DNA of 64,000 nt from Siphonodentalium dalli (GCA_032622095.1 CP136067.1:45055549-45119548), one strand, 5' to 3'; shown: positions 23,091-35,080, counted from the first letter of the stretch. Notes: generated from the sequence alone by a model not told the origin. Made by a program: numbers and translations.

Positions 23091-23688
23091 TGGGCGTGTC
23101 ATACTATATGAACGCTCTTTATAGCTTTACACACGAGGACAATACTTTAAAAGAACTCGAAATCTTGATTGTCAGATTCCGTTCTTTAATCTTTAATTTT
23201 TGTCCCAAAAATCGTCATTCGTAATATAATAAACGGCGTAAACCACCCGCATTGCAAGCACAACAAGGGCACCACCCGGCGTGGCATAATATAACCGTTG
23301 GCGTGTTTCAAATTCAGTTTTAGAAAGTTAGCAACATAACCAATACAACAAAAACAGTCTAAGTCGACAAGGACTCACAACACCCAGATCCAAGCACGGC
23401 CTTTGTTTGAAGCCAATGCAGCTACATACTCAGTTTGGTCGTGATCAACCAGTTATCAATCGGGAATGAAGAAAATCCGAATTTATAACTGGTGATAATG
23501 GGAGGACGGAACCCATAATCGACCTTGAACTGTACGATATATAAGGTCCCAAACATGCATACCAAATTTCAGTTTCATTCAGTTAACATTAAAGTGCCTT
23601 ATCCAATTTGACAACATAAAGAACCATCGGTACGTTTTCTATACCCCAGAAAAATAATTCATTTGAAACAAGAGCCCATTAAAGATAC
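23091..23688. other. No gene recognised
   Basis: Mixed AT-rich sequence. A GCTCTTTATAGC word appears at 23116. No motif-bearing frame. Confidence 0.45.
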
Positions 23689-23692
23689 GGGC

Positions 23693-24188
23693 GGCGTTGG
23701 CGGTGGGTATGCTGTTAAAATATTCACCTCCGTCAAAAACCGCCATAAACAGAAATAATAGTAAACTACAGGCAGACCTTGTTCTTATACCAATCAGAAA
23801 TATGGCATAAACAGTATGTTATTGTCAAATGTTTTTTCCTTTGTTATGTAAACAAAAGCAAAAAACGTTACAGAACTGGCTTTTGTTTAGATCCGGATAA
23901 CATAAAGAGCATTATTTGTTACTGTTTTCCTGATATGGAAATAATAAAGAGCGTTTATATCATTTGTGTGTGATTAACCAATAGAATTGCGCTGTGTTAT
24001 GTAAACAGAAGCAAAACTTCTGTAACACGAACATACTCTTGTTTGCGTGCACCATCGTACGTCTTGTCGACAATATACTATTTACGCGCTGATTATGTTT
24101 GGCATATGAACAAAACTATATATATTCCTTCTGTTGATGGCGATTTGAACAAATATGAATATTTCTGCAACGAACGCCGTTCGTGTCT
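23693..24188. mobile_element. 494-bp TTAA element, family H, full copy
   Basis: Flanked by TTAA at 23689-23692 and 24189-24192. Ends AGATACGGGCGGCGTTGGCG and CGAACGCCGTTCGTGTCT form imperfect TIRs. Inside are paired words AAACAGTATGTTATTGTCAA, ATAAAGAGCATT, AATAAAGAGCGTTTAT and TTATGTAAACA(A/G)AAGC on both sides. No transposase. Closest relatives are 29717-30210 and 35081-35572, with a truncated copy at 3119-3470. Confidence 0.85.
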
Positions 24189-24514
24189 TTAACTGGATGT
24201 TTTTATTGTCAATATCAGGGGGGGGGGTAGTAACAAAGGTATGCCGGGGTGGTGGGTGGCCCGAGGGGCAAAAACAAAACGCGTTTTTTACACCCTCATG
24301 CAAATTGTTTACCAAAGACCTTTTGTGCCATTATATGACATTTGAAACAGTTTAAAACATATTATAAGAATTTATAACTGCAAAAACACCATATATATGT
24401 TACTGGTACCTCATATGGGCCTTTGTAGAGATGACATTGAGCTATATGGCATGTTGCATATGGGGCGGTGTGGTGAAAAAATTCCTTCCCGACACCCTTC
24501 GGAAAGTAGATTCG

Positions 24515-24870
24515 AGCCAAGATCATTGTGTGCGTGGAAAAAGAGCGAGCAACTGTCTCAAACATTAATGTGACTATCAATGGCTATAATATAACTGTCA
24601 TCACACTGTTCATCAGTGCGTCAAGCCAATCAGTGAAATATTTGCATGTCTATCAACTCATATGATCTGTTACTCTCACAACACCTAAAATATCCAAGCC
24701 TGGCATAGTGACTGTTTGTCATTTATTATAACAGAGGTTGCTCCAGTAGACTAACAAAATTGTTAAGGCATAATGCTAGATAATGGGCTGGTTGACAGAC
24801 TAATCGGGAAATGGTTAGAAATTACGGAATTGTGTGTATCCTGCACAATGACCTAAGTTTGCATATATAA
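24515..24870 (+). repeat. Tandem duplication, intact copy
   Basis: Carries AAAAAGAGCGAGCAACTGTC, TCAAGCCAATCAGTGAA, GTTGCTCCAGTAGACTAACA and TAATGGGCTGGTTGACAGAC in a row. The second copy begins near 24895 and is split after 25045, continuing at 28056. It therefore serves as an uninterrupted reference for the 3 kb insertion. Confidence 0.85.
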
Positions 24871-25045
24871 GTAAACTTGTCCTGATGTAACTAATGCCTA
24901 GATTATTGTCTGCATGTAAAAAGAGCGAGCAACTGTCTCAAACATTAATGTGACTACCAATGGGTAGACAATATCTGTCATCAGTGCATCAAGCCAATCA
25001 GTGAATTATTTGCATGTCTTTCAACTCAGATGATCTCTCACAAAA

Positions 25046-28000
25046 CCGAACGTGTATATATAGCAGGGTTACCCGGCGTTGCCCATGTTAATGTATGCTG
25101 TGGATATTTGTTGGGAATAGAGCATGCTCTTGCTTAAAGTGTTATACGTTTTCTCATAAATTGTATATTCAAATAGCATCACAAAACATGATTATTACAG
25201 TCATGGAATATAAGTAGTGGCTCACATTGTCAATTGTCATTCTGTTTATCGCGATTAATCCGTTCCACCAATAATGAAGTATTTATTTATTTACAACTGC
25301 ATATACATTAGACGTTATAATATGATACATGAACATCATAAACACATTAGTTCGATAAAAGATGATAATTGGGTTTTACATATTGAGATGTATCAATCAA
25401 TCTAGTGAGTTGGACTAAGATCTCGAGGACACCTGGCTGTCATATCTCCATGAAGATACAGATGTTTCAAAGAAATTTCCAGGTGCTCCTCTGTTCATGG
25501 TGCTATATATTGGCTAAATATTCTTAGTTTAAACGAAATGTTGCTGCGCACATATATCAGCTACATGTGCCAGGCACAGAGCGAGATTTTGAGTTGTTTA
25601 TGCCAGTCGATGAGTCTGTTCTAAAACCCTTGTCAAATGTCAGTATTGGTAGGATCCTGAAAAGTCTTGTGCTACTATCTGCATTTTCTTGTATATCAGA
25701 AGAAACTATATTTGACTGCACACTGTGACCACTATTTTTGAACAGGCCTTCCATATCTCTTGACAAATTGTAATTTTTTGTGGAAACTGTATTGAATGGA
25801 ACAGACTAAATGTTGTTATTATATATATGCAATCCTCTGACGGTTCGATGTCTCTCAGTTTGCACGAATATATGTATCTCTTCAATAGAATGATAAATAT
25901 ACGTTTAATGCTTCTTCTAGTTATCTCTTTTTGATAGCTCATTGTGTGAATGCCTTGATTGCCATTCCCATATAAACATGACTGTTAAGAAGATATAATT
26001 GTTCAAGTGACTTATGTGGGTCACCATATGTCGGGATTGTGAAATGTGAACGCCCAACTACTTAAAATGATAAGGAGATGGCCTGGTGACTGTATATAAC
26101 TAATATGTGGATATCGGCGAATAGCAATCTTATCAATTATAGTGCATATCCGCTCGCCATCCGTGACGCAAACGACACCAAATGTGATTTAATTCATGGT
26201 ATATCATTAGAGAAAAACGTGTATCAATTTGGTGGAATTTGGTTTATTAAATCAATTGTTGATGCAACGCTGACTCGAACAACGCCATATTGCGAAGGTG
26301 ATTATATATTCGTTTGGTGGAAATCAGCGACAAAACTATTTCACCATAGTTTTTTAATTTCCCCTCCAACCAACAGCGTCATTTTAGAAAATTTTAACCC
26401 GCACCATTATCTTCCTTGTAAAAAGTTACCCCTTTTAGAACGCCTTGGTGCCATCTCGATTGTACCGCGTGAAGTTATATATAGAACGCACACAGACAGA
26501 CAAAAAGACAGACAGACAGCACGATTTTATTTCTTGTATCATTTGAGAAGAACGTGTCTGAATTTGATGGTAATTGGTACTAAAAATGTTATGTATCAGT
26601 TTTGATGACCCTCTCGTCCCTATTTCGGACTCAAGCTGCACACACTAAGACTCATTAGAGATTAGAGATGCATATATAAGAAATTGGTGAAAATTGGCAA
26701 GTATACAAATTCGTATCAAATTTAAGGTCCCCATATCTCTCACCCATAGGGCACCAATTTGGTGTATCTAAACCACACGATAAGATTCCTAGTATCACGG
26801 AGAAGAATATGTATCAATCTGGTGGAAATCGGCACTAAACATATAGATATAAGTTTTTGTGTCCCTCTCATCTCTATACACCACTGACTCGAATGGCCCC
26901 ACTTGTGACATCCTTAAACCACACGATTACACTCCTGATATCATGGGGATGATTGTTTATAAGTTTGGTGATAATCGGCGACTAAACAATTTTTTTTTAT
27001 CAAATTTGGTGCCAATCCCTCACCTCTCCATCTCTCACCCAAACAGCACCACTATGGCTCTTTAAATCACGATTAGATTCATCGTATGATGGATAAGAAC
27101 GTGTATCAATTTGGTGGAAATTGGCCCTAAAAAAAATTGTGCGTCAATTGTGGTGCTCCTGTCCCTTTCAATGCAACCCTGACTCGAATGAGGCAACATT
27201 TGACAGATAAAAGCCACACCATTATACTCCTCATACCATGGGGATGATTTTGTAAAAGTGCGGTGGCAATCGGCGACTTATTATCAAATATAGTGCCCAC
27301 CCCTCCCAATCTCTCATCCAAAAACAACAATTTGGCGTTGTTAAATCGCACAATTAGATTCCTTGTATCATGAAGAAGAATATATATCAATTTGGTGGAA
27401 ATCGGCGCTAAAATTAGTTTTATCAATTTTGGTGCCCCTCTCCCCTTCCGTTCATCCCTGACTCAAACGACGCAACTTTTGACATATTTAAACCACACCG
27501 TTGGATTCTTCATATCATGGGGATGATTATATGTAAGTTTCGTGGCAATCGGCGACAGAAAAAAAATCTGCCCCCCCCTTTCCGGGCACCCCTGACGCGA
27601 ACGGTGCGACTTTTGCCATATTTGAACCACGCCATTATATTCCTCATATTATGGGGATGATTATATATAAGTTTGGTGGCAATCGGCGACAAAATTTGTC
27701 GTAGGATCTGTCCGGATTTTTCTCTCTGACCCCTGGACCGAGTTCAACCAATTTGGAGTGGTGACTCGGGGTACCCTGGCGGATGTTCTAATGGTGTTAG
27801 TTTTTCAAAAAAATTAATTAAAAATATAAAATAAAATTGGTTTTGTTAAATTCAATCTTTAAAAAAAAATATATTGAAATAATATATATATATCAAAATG
27901 TTTCAATGACCAAATGTGCTTGAAGCGCACAAAGGGGTCGCCGCTAAATGAAGGCTCTGTCTAAGATCAAAATGTTTGCGAAGTCCCACAAAGGGGGTCA

Positions 28001-28055
28001 CATGTATCTCCGATGCTGAATATAGGCTCCCAAAGGGAGCCTGTTTCAGCTAGTT
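25046..28055 (+). mobile_element. Helitron-like insertion, non-autonomous
   Basis: About 3 kb inserted into the second copy of the 24515 duplication. The 3' end has what canonical Helitrons need: a perfect 8-bp hairpin AGGCTCCC/GGGAGCCT (28030-28048), a short spacer, then CTAG followed by a flanking T. The 5' side starts around TATATATAGCAGGGTTACCC, and I could not find the expected TC start, so that boundary is open. No Rep/helicase is encoded. The interior carries a long array (26190-27720) and two CACAAAGGGG(G)GTC units near 27940 and 28000. Confidence 0.6.
26190..27720 (+). repeat. Tandem array, about 9 units of roughly 160 bp
   Basis: Each unit has CTGACTCGAA(C/T)G, a (C/A)ACTT(T/G)TGACAT word, AAACCACAC(C/G)ATTA, CATCATGGGGATGAT and AAGTTTGGTGGCAATCGGCG. 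Units are diverged by indels. Long open frames across them, such as the 166-codon frame at 26105, have no motif and repeat with the period, so I read them as non-genes. Confidence 0.8.
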
Positions 28056-28197
28056 TAGTATAATAGAAGTAAGTTGCTCCAGTAGACTAACATAAGTGGT
28101 ATGGAAAATGTTAGATAATGGGCTGGTTGACAGACTAATCAGGAAATAGTTAGAAATTGTGAATTTTTGTGTATTCTGCACAATGACCTAGGTTTAC

Positions 28198-28350
28198 AAT
28201 TTGGGGGTGGGTGTAAAACATTTCGGACTAAAAACTTGTTTTTTTTTCATGTTTGGGGGTGGTGGGTCTCGAAATTGCCAGATGCAAAAAAAACGGCATA
28301 CCTTTCTGCACATTTTTTACTACTCCCCCTGTCGATATGTCGACTTTCAA
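28198..28350. repeat. Fragment related to the G-rich element at 57910-59503
   Basis: GGGGGTGGGTG, TTTTTTTTTCATG and GGGGGTGGTGGGT followed by a closing CTCCCCCTG resemble the right part of 57910-59503. Too short to set ends. Confidence 0.35.
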
Positions 28351-28364
28351 ATAAAAAGAGGAAG

Positions 28365-28645
28365 TTTTAAAACGTTTTGAATTTTTGTCAGCCCAGCAAA
28401 ATTTCGAAGGATCGCCGCTTATAAAGAGCGTCCATGCTTATGTTGCCCAGAAAAGCGGTAGATAATAAAAAGCGCTCTCAATAATAAGCCAAACTGGTAA
28501 TTTTCAACATATTATATTTATGGCGGATTTTCGCGATGGTAATGTGGTACAAAAATTTAGTGATGGTGATTTAAATTATTTTTCATGTTCTTTTGCCTTG
28601 TAGGCGAAAAATTTGCCGAGGAAATTCTGAAACAGTTTGCTTCAA
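28365..28645 (+). repeat. Dispersed repeat, partner at 49730-49990
   Basis: TTTTAAAACGTTTTGA, GTAGATAATAAAAAGCGCTC, GGATTTTCGCGATG and GAGGAAATTCTGAAACAG occur in the same order in both places. Includes a TATAAAGAGCG word. Confidence 0.75.
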
Positions 28646-29517
28646 ATGGGACTGTGGATTTTTAACCGAAGGTATCATCCGGAAACCAAGAAAATTTCAA
28701 GATTCTAAAGGGGTCCGTAACTCCGGCAAAAATGGGAGGCCGGACCCCAAAATCGAACTTGATCTGTCTTTTGTGGTGGTAAACATGCATACCAAATTTA
28801 GTTCATTGGTACTAACGTATCACCTGCGCGTAAACGAAAAATAGACGGGTTGACGGAAATACCAAAAACAAATATGGGTTGATACAAAAATCGGACTTGG
28901 CACTGAAAGTGTTAACCTGACCGAATGCATTAAAACACAGAGAAAGGAGGGAGTGAATTACAATGATATGTATTCTCAGTATTGACACAAAGAAATCCGA
29001 AATATCACAATATGTTTCTGTTCGATTGCACCGCCCTCAGCCGATTGTGTAGGATTCAGAGAAACGATTGTACAATACATTTTTTCACATCCAACACACT
29101 GGTCGATCAGAAGAGTACGTACTCAAGCCAGTTTTAATAGTAAGTTTCTATATCTTGTATTAGATTTATGGGGGTATTAATGGTGCTATTAGCATACCCC
29201 TATAATATAAGGAACATAATGCCAGCTATAGTACACATGTATTCTGATTCGCACCAGTTCAGTGTTTTTCCGCCAACGCAGAGCGATATGAGTCACATAT
29301 ATAGTCATTGATCAAGTGCATGTCCGATGGATTGGATATTGTTAAAAACACCATGCTAAAATTACATTTATCACATATACATTGCTGACAAAAATACAAT
29401 TTTAACTTTATATAAATTCTCATATATGAATAACGGGTGTAAGTCGAGTAAGAGAGTAAGCTATCACACACACCACACTAGTGGAGATACGGTTACATCC
29501 TTTCGATAATATGGTAT
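28646..29517. other. No gene recognised
   Basis: No repeat partner or protein motif seen. Short frames only. Confidence 0.4.
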
Positions 29518-29716
29518 ATTTACACACTAAGTGTTGTCATCACTAAATCCAGCATTCTGATTGGTCGGCGCCCACGTGGCTAGTTGCAGTTATTTCTCGG
29601 TGAATGCGTAACGCCTCATAACACCAAGCTAATAACACCATCGATACGTCATTAGGTTTGGAAAGACGAACGCGTAATGCTTTGGGCGCATTTTGACTCG
29701 CGCAGGATTGACTTAA
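29518..29716 (+). repeat. Repeat I copy 1, part left of the insertion
   Basis: Matches 54598-54805: CACTAAATCCAGCATTC, GATTGGTCGGCGCCCACGTG, TTATTTCTCGGTGAA and ACTCGCGCAGGATTGACTTAA. The match continues on the far side of 29717-30210. Confidence 0.9.
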
Positions 29717-30210
29717 AGGCACGTGAGGCCTTAGTTGTCGAAAATATTCATATTTGTTCCAATCACCGTGAACAGAAAAACATTAAAACGCACACAGTTT
29801 CGTTCATATATACCATGACCATCGCGTAAACAGCATGTTATCATAAAGATTTACTATATTTCACCTAAGCAAGAGCCTGATTGTGTTACAGAAGACAGCA
29901 CAATGCTGCTGGCTAATCACGCACAAATGGCATAAACGCTCTTTATTCGTTCCATATGAGGAATTCACCCACAAAGAACGCTCTTTATGTTTACCATCAT
30001 AATATAAACAAACACCAGAAAAGTAACTTTTTATGCCTTTGTTTACATAACAATGATCAAAAATATGACCATAACATACTGTGTATGCGATATTTCTTAT
30101 TTGTATACCGACAAAGTCTGTCTACATTTTGTTGTTCTTTCTGTTTGTGGCGGATTTTGACGGGTGGAAATATTTTCACAGGATACCCACCGCCAAGGCC
30201 AACCGTACCT
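29717..30210. mobile_element. 494-bp TTAA element, family H, with in-window empty site
   Basis: Flanked by TTAA at 29713-29716 and 30211-30214. TIRs AGGCACGTGAGGCCTTAG and the complement of CAAGGCCAACCGTACCT are imperfect. The related locus at 54598-55113 reads GATTGACTTAATACATCATC with one TTAA and no element, which fixes both ends and the duplication. The copy at 35081-35572 is the same element in the other direction and looks very similar. No transposase is encoded. Confidence 0.93.
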
Positions 30211-30361
30211 TTAATACATAATCGGGTTTCAACATGAAGAGAAATTGTTCCTATTAACTTTTGCCAAGGGTGCTATTGGGTATTTTGGGCTGATCTTGTC
30301 ACGATACACTTTTCGATTTAAATATATTTACAAAAGTGGCTTTTTCGCTAAATGTATATAA
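30211..30361 (+). repeat. Repeat I copy 1, part right of the insertion
   Basis: Continues the match to 54806-54954 with CATAATCGGGTTTCAA, AGAGAAATTGTTCCT, TTTTGCCAAGGGTGCTAT and ACAAAAGTGGCTTTTTCGCT. Confidence 0.9.
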
Positions 30362-30526
30362 ATATAAGGATTAACTGTCATGTGGACTATTTTTATGGAG
30401 ATGTAACGGTGAGGTAAGTGGACACAACTTGTATGTAAAACCCTTCGGGTTTTACACAAGTTGTGTCCACTTACCTCACCGTTACATCTCCATAAAAACA
30501 GTCCACATGACAGTTAATCCTTATAT
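30362..30526. repeat. Very long near-perfect palindrome, arms about 80 bp
   Basis: ATAAGGATTAACTGTCATGT through GTAAAACCC pairs with GGGTTTTAC through ACATGACAGTTAATCCTTAT; the centre is near TTCGGG at 30446. Only a few mismatches. The relative at 54955-55113 is much more decayed, so this copy has either been re-homogenised or is younger. Confidence 0.93.
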
Positions 30527-30748
30527 ATATATAACTAGCCAAGAGAATCAGCACTAATTTAAAAAAAACAACGATAGAACATAACCTGTATATAATTATT
30601 GAATTGTATTGAATATTTTAATTGAATATTTGTTTATTGTACTCACAATGTGTTATATATAAACTTGAATGCATACACACAACAAGAATAGGCAACAGCA
30701 CCCGGCCCATATAGCAAAAAGTCACTCTATTTACAAATAAATAGAGAA

Positions 30749-30908
30749 TACCTACAGTTTTTGTTTGAATACCGAAAAATCTCATGTCTGGAAAGAAATA
30801 TCTAATTTTCACGATCGGCTATAAGCCGCGAGTGAAAATTCAATATTTCTTTTCAGACACGTATGAGATATTTCAGGTATTAAAAAAAAAACAAAAAACT
30901 GTAGGTAT
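30749..30908. repeat. Palindrome with about 70-bp arms
   Basis: ATACCTACAGTTTTTGTTTG, AAAATCTCATGTCTG and AATTTTCAC pair with GTGAAAATTCAATATTTC, CAGACACGTATGAGAT and AAAAAACTGTAGGTAT. The centre is near CGGCTATAAGCCG. Confidence 0.88.
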
Positions 30909-30966
30909 CCTTTTTAATATATGCGGCTTATTTAGGCTCAAAGTTGCTAAGTTAAGTGTTATTTAA

Positions 30967-32109
30967 TTAAATCATTAACTGTACTGAAGAGCACACCGGC
31001 CAGTATTTACAAACAGGAAAGAGTCTAGGCGTAAAGTTGAATTTGACACGCTGCGACTCACACATAATTTTCGATTGATCACGCGCCGTCATAAATTCGT
31101 CGCTTTTGATTGGCTGGTGGACAGTGCATGTGCACGCAATGATCACTCGATCGACCTTGGCAGCTCTTGTTAGTTTCAAGCCCTACAGTGAAATAAGGCT
31201 ATCTAGAGTGAAATAACGACAACGTATTTCACTGTGGCTTCCAAAAGATAAATACAACGAGCCACGTTTCGGTAAGTTCCCGCTATTTTATATAGGCAAG
31301 CATATAATAAATATAAATGTTAATTGCGCGGCGTCCTTGTTATTATCTGTCTGTAATATATAGTATAGGCCTTTATATTTGTGATCAATGCGAAGCTAAC
31401 AATGTATATCAAGTGGCCGTGTGTCGTCCTGTATGTATGTGATGGTGCTGAGCCCTACCTGATTATGTTCTGTCATGTGTCGCAAACCGACACTGGAAGG
31501 GACAGTCAGTGGGGGGGGGGGGCATGTTGGAAGGCGATGATGCATGGTGTAGGCGTGATTGTTATGATGGTGCGTGGGTGGTGTATATATAGTTTTGTGT
31601 TCATTGTATAGGTTTTTTCTTGTATGCCATTGATTCATTATAAAAAAGAAGCCAGCGTCTTATTGCGTATAGTCTTGTTCCTGGTTGTCAAAGCTCAAGT
31701 TGTTGACAGAACAAATTATAGTGAAGACATGAATGAATCAAACTTCGGATAATGATGCTACTTTCGTGACCTTGTCAGTTCGGGTTGAGTGTAATATAAG
31801 TCATGCATGTTGATTTTGTCGTGGAAGTGTATGGGGTGTACTTCAATACCATCTATGCGATACATGATAGGAAAATTGGCCTTATGGCGGCCATTTTTTA
31901 TTTTGGCGACCATCTTGGATTCAAGGACATTTTCAAGGTGGCCCATTATTTATATTTTGAATAGTAATGATCATTCTACAAAAACATTCGCAAAAGTTTG
32001 ACACAATTTTTTAAAAGATTTTCTCTAGCATGCACATGTCTAATAACGCGAAATATATAAAGATAAAGCGAACCGCACGCCACAACACGGTTATCGTCTG
32101 CTTATTGTT
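30967..32109. other. No gene recognised
   Basis: Contains a G-run of about 12 at 31510-31522 and short frames without motif. GTGAAATAA(G/C)G occurs twice near 31190-31215 with CGTATTTCACT following, a small inverted repeat. Confidence 0.45.
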
Positions 32110-32400
32110 ATATTGTTAAGGGAGAGGAGCAATATTCTAAGTTGAATAACTTGTGCTCCCATCCCTTTTGATTAACTCATATCTTATTTCAGATTCTAAT
32201 TTGTTAAATGTATTATGTAATGAGGGTCAAATAAAATATGTTCAAACAATATCGTCTGCTTATATTCTACCAGTACATCCCTGCAGATCAATAATAGACC
32301 AATCCCATGTACACCTTTTAACTGACAGTGCGAATCCATTTAACACAAAAAGGGTTAAGGTTAATATCGATTCATTATAGATCGTTTTGAGAGGAAGAAA
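32110..32400 (+). repeat. Dispersed repeat J, copy 4, with an uninterrupted target site
   Basis: Holds ATCGTCTGCTTATATTCTAC, CAGTACATCCCTGCAGAT and CAATAATAGACC. In reverse complement this is the continuous version of 57880-57909 plus 59504-59540, where 1.6 kb is inserted between two GGATGCAC copies. Confidence 0.75.
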
Positions 32401-32479
32401 GTATGTCTAATTAATCAAAATGAACACCCTCTTCAAAGTATTGACTCAGTTGACAGCACTACAACTTTCTTAGACGTTA

Positions 32480-32600
32480 TTCTTCAAAATGGATTGATTG
32501 ATTGGTTGTTTATTAGCCATTGTTACATGGCACAAGGAAAAATAACATACAGTAACATTCATATTGTAGAACATATATATATATGTACATATATACAAGT
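32480..32600 (-). repeat. Possible non-LTR element 3' tail
   Basis: Minus-strand reading ends in AATCAATCAATCCA after an AT-rich stretch containing AAACAACC. Short ATTG/CAAT microsatellite tails like this often close LINE or SINE copies. No coding part is present, so this is tentative. Confidence 0.35.
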
Positions 32601-32649
32601 ATCTACCCGCGAACAAATTAAACGAGTATAGTGTCGATTACCATCGACA

Positions 32650-33260
32650 ATTGCTTAATTATGAAGTACTTTACTTAGCCTCAAGAAAGTACGAGTGAAA
32701 TATTCTGAAGTACTTTCTAACCGTGCCAAAATATAAAGAATCAATATACCGTGTAAAAGTAAAATTAGTTCATCGTCTAACTCCGAAATTAAAACAAAGC
32801 CCCTTTGTTATCACTCCCACGGCCTCCCACATTATTTATCGTAATGGGCTGCTTAACACAACAACGCCGACTGCTTATTGTACGGATGCAGTTATTATTT
32901 GTTTTCCGAATGCAGGGTTATTGTTCAACGAATAAATAATTAATGGCTGCGGACACACGTACCACAGTAGCGATGGCATAGTAGGTGTGACAATTTATTA
33001 TGGTGGAGTTTGGTGACAATTGGTCGTCATAATAACTATGCCATATCTAGCCATGCTGCCCTGTGAATGCATAGTTATGTTTTCCGCTCTGGAGAATTGA
33101 ACATACAATGAAGAGATGATAACTGTCTTTTAAGTCGGTTATTTGACATGTATAGGAAATTATGTGGAACAAACTACTATATGGACACCGCATAGTATGA
33201 AATGAAGATAATCAATTTCTTATCCTCAAGAAAGTACGAGTGAATTGAAGATTCTGAAGT
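32650..33260 (+). repeat. Direct repeat pair CCTCAAGAAAGTACGAGTGA
   Basis: CCTCAAGAAAGTACGAGTGA occurs at about 32681 and 33224, each followed by ATTCTGAAGTACTTT. The sequence between them shows no gene. Confidence 0.7.
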
Positions 33261-33489
33261 ACTTTACATGTAATTTAGCCATATGATCCGCATATTATTC
33301 TAAGGACGTGATAAGCATCCTATAGTTAAAAATAATCAATAAATACCCGTAGAGAAGAACATTTACACATGCAGCATTTCTGAAGTTATATGACATTGTG
33401 TAACTTGTAAAGTGTGTTGCCATTGCCAACTGAGGTCACCTGCCGCACGTGATCATTTTGCCTACTCGTACACAGTCAAACCGTTTAGA

Positions 33490-33815
33490 AGGTCTGTGTC
33501 CATGGAAAGACCCCAACACCAATATAATTTATTAGATGATTTTTTTTTAGATTGAACTCTTGATCAATTAACAAACAAATGTTTTTGTTTTGATTGTTTT
33601 TTAATGAAATCGTTTTAAATAAAAAGTTTGAAGAAAAAAAAACTAACGCGGTTATAACATCTGCCAGGGCACCCAGGATCACCACACCAAATATGGTTGT
33701 AATCGGTTCCGGGGTCTGGAAGAAAAATCGCGAGCATACAGAGAGACATACTTTTTCCTAATTTTTTCCTAAGCTTTTCCTAAATCACTCTTTCATATAT
33801 ATATATAGATGATAG
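33490..33815. repeat. Dispersed repeat fragment with AT-rich end
   Basis: GGCACCCAGGATCACC, TTGTAATCGGTTCCGGGGTC and AGAAAAATCGCGAGCATACA, AGAGAGAC precede an AT microsatellite at 33797-33808. The wording resembles the end of the array in 26190-27720 (GGTGGCAATCGGCG, ACAGACAGAC), so a related repeat is likely. Confidence 0.4.
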
Positions 33816-33829
33816 TTTATATGAGAGAA

Positions 33830-33892
33830 CCAAATTCACATTTAATAGCCTATTACGCTTAAGCGTAATGCTATTATTAAATGTGAATTTGG
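33830..33892. repeat. Palindrome, arms about 30 bp
   Basis: CCAAATTCACATTTAATAGC and ATTACGCTT pair with AAGCGTAAT and ATTAAATGTGAATTTGG. Near perfect apart from a small loop asymmetry. Confidence 0.9.
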
Positions 33893-35076
33893 CCTCCCCA
33901 TCAGTTTATCCCTATAACTGAACTTGAATGTAGCATCATATAAGCTCACAATCACTAATCGCACCTGTCCAGTGTGGCACTGCACAGCTCCTCAAACACT
34001 GTACTATTCAAATTTGCATTTACCTTATACACTCTATAATATCTCCATTTGATGATCAGAGAAATAAATATAATTGAATTTAATTAAACTGCGAAGTGTT
34101 TCACATCACTTTAACGTATAGTCTAAAAGAAACGGTGGGAATTGAAGTCTTTGAAATGTTCTATTCAAGGAAAAACTGAATGGATCAGCCTAAATCTGAA
34201 CATTATGTCATCACTCTAGCTACGACAACGGCATATAGGGGCATATAAGCCAAGCCTAGTAATGTTGCTGTGGGTTTATGTGTGTGGGTTTAAGCTTTAT
34301 AAATAGAAACTCGTTGCGTAATCCTCGTAAGAACCGTGTCTGTTTTGACATAACTGACAATGCCATTAGTGCTGGCTTACTTCTGTTCTTGTGCGTGACG
34401 ACCTTGAGAAATAAGTACGCGAGCAGCTTTGCTGAGTAAGCGCCACGGGTGCAGACAAATCCCCGCGATGTGCCAAATTTAGACATAGATAGAACGGAAC
34501 CCAAGGTTTAAAGCAACATGGCGGTTTACGCTCCAAAATACACATAATATTATTCGCTTTTGAATTGTTCCCGGTATCGAAATAGGTCGATCAATACGTG
34601 AACGGGCTTGTTACGAACATTATATATGCAAGAAAGACGCATTGAAATCAGAACAAATACAACGTTGAACACGGTGTTTGGGTCCAAAACAGAAACAGAA
34701 ATTTGTTTTGTTTTTGTTTGTTTTTTTGTTTTTTGTTTGTTTTTTTGTTGTTGAAATTATGTCTATCAATCGTCTCCAATGTGTGAATAAAACTGTTCCT
34801 CCATGCTTCAGAACGACTTGCACTCATCTCCCCTCTCTGTTGTGAACTGCGCATGTATCATATACGTCGGCCCGTCCTCCCCTCCGCAAAGGCTTAGTGT
34901 AATTGTGATGGATATTGGGGTCGGGCGGGTCGATGGTTTCATGTATATGCTCAAATACCACAGTAAGTGATAAAATGGGTTAATAAAGACTAAAACAAAA
35001 TTTGCACGGCATGGAACAGAAAAGAGCGTTCTGTATATTTAAAAAATATTTGGAAGCTCGGGAGAGCCATGTCCGT
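33893..35076. other. No gene recognised; T-rich stretch 34700-34755
   Basis: A TTTGTTTG/TTTTTTTGTT low-complexity block lies at 34700-34755. The stretch near 34625-34680 (AAGAAAGACGCATTGAAATC, AACACGGTGTTTG) resembles 43690-43735. No motif-bearing frame. Confidence 0.45.
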
Positions 35077-35080
35077 TTAA

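Noticed and set aside
26105-26605. 166-codon open frame on the plus strand
   Set aside because: It lies at the start of a tandem array, has no domain, and its phrases (VYQFGG, RTHTDRQKDRQ) follow the DNA repeat and an ACAGACAG microsatellite.
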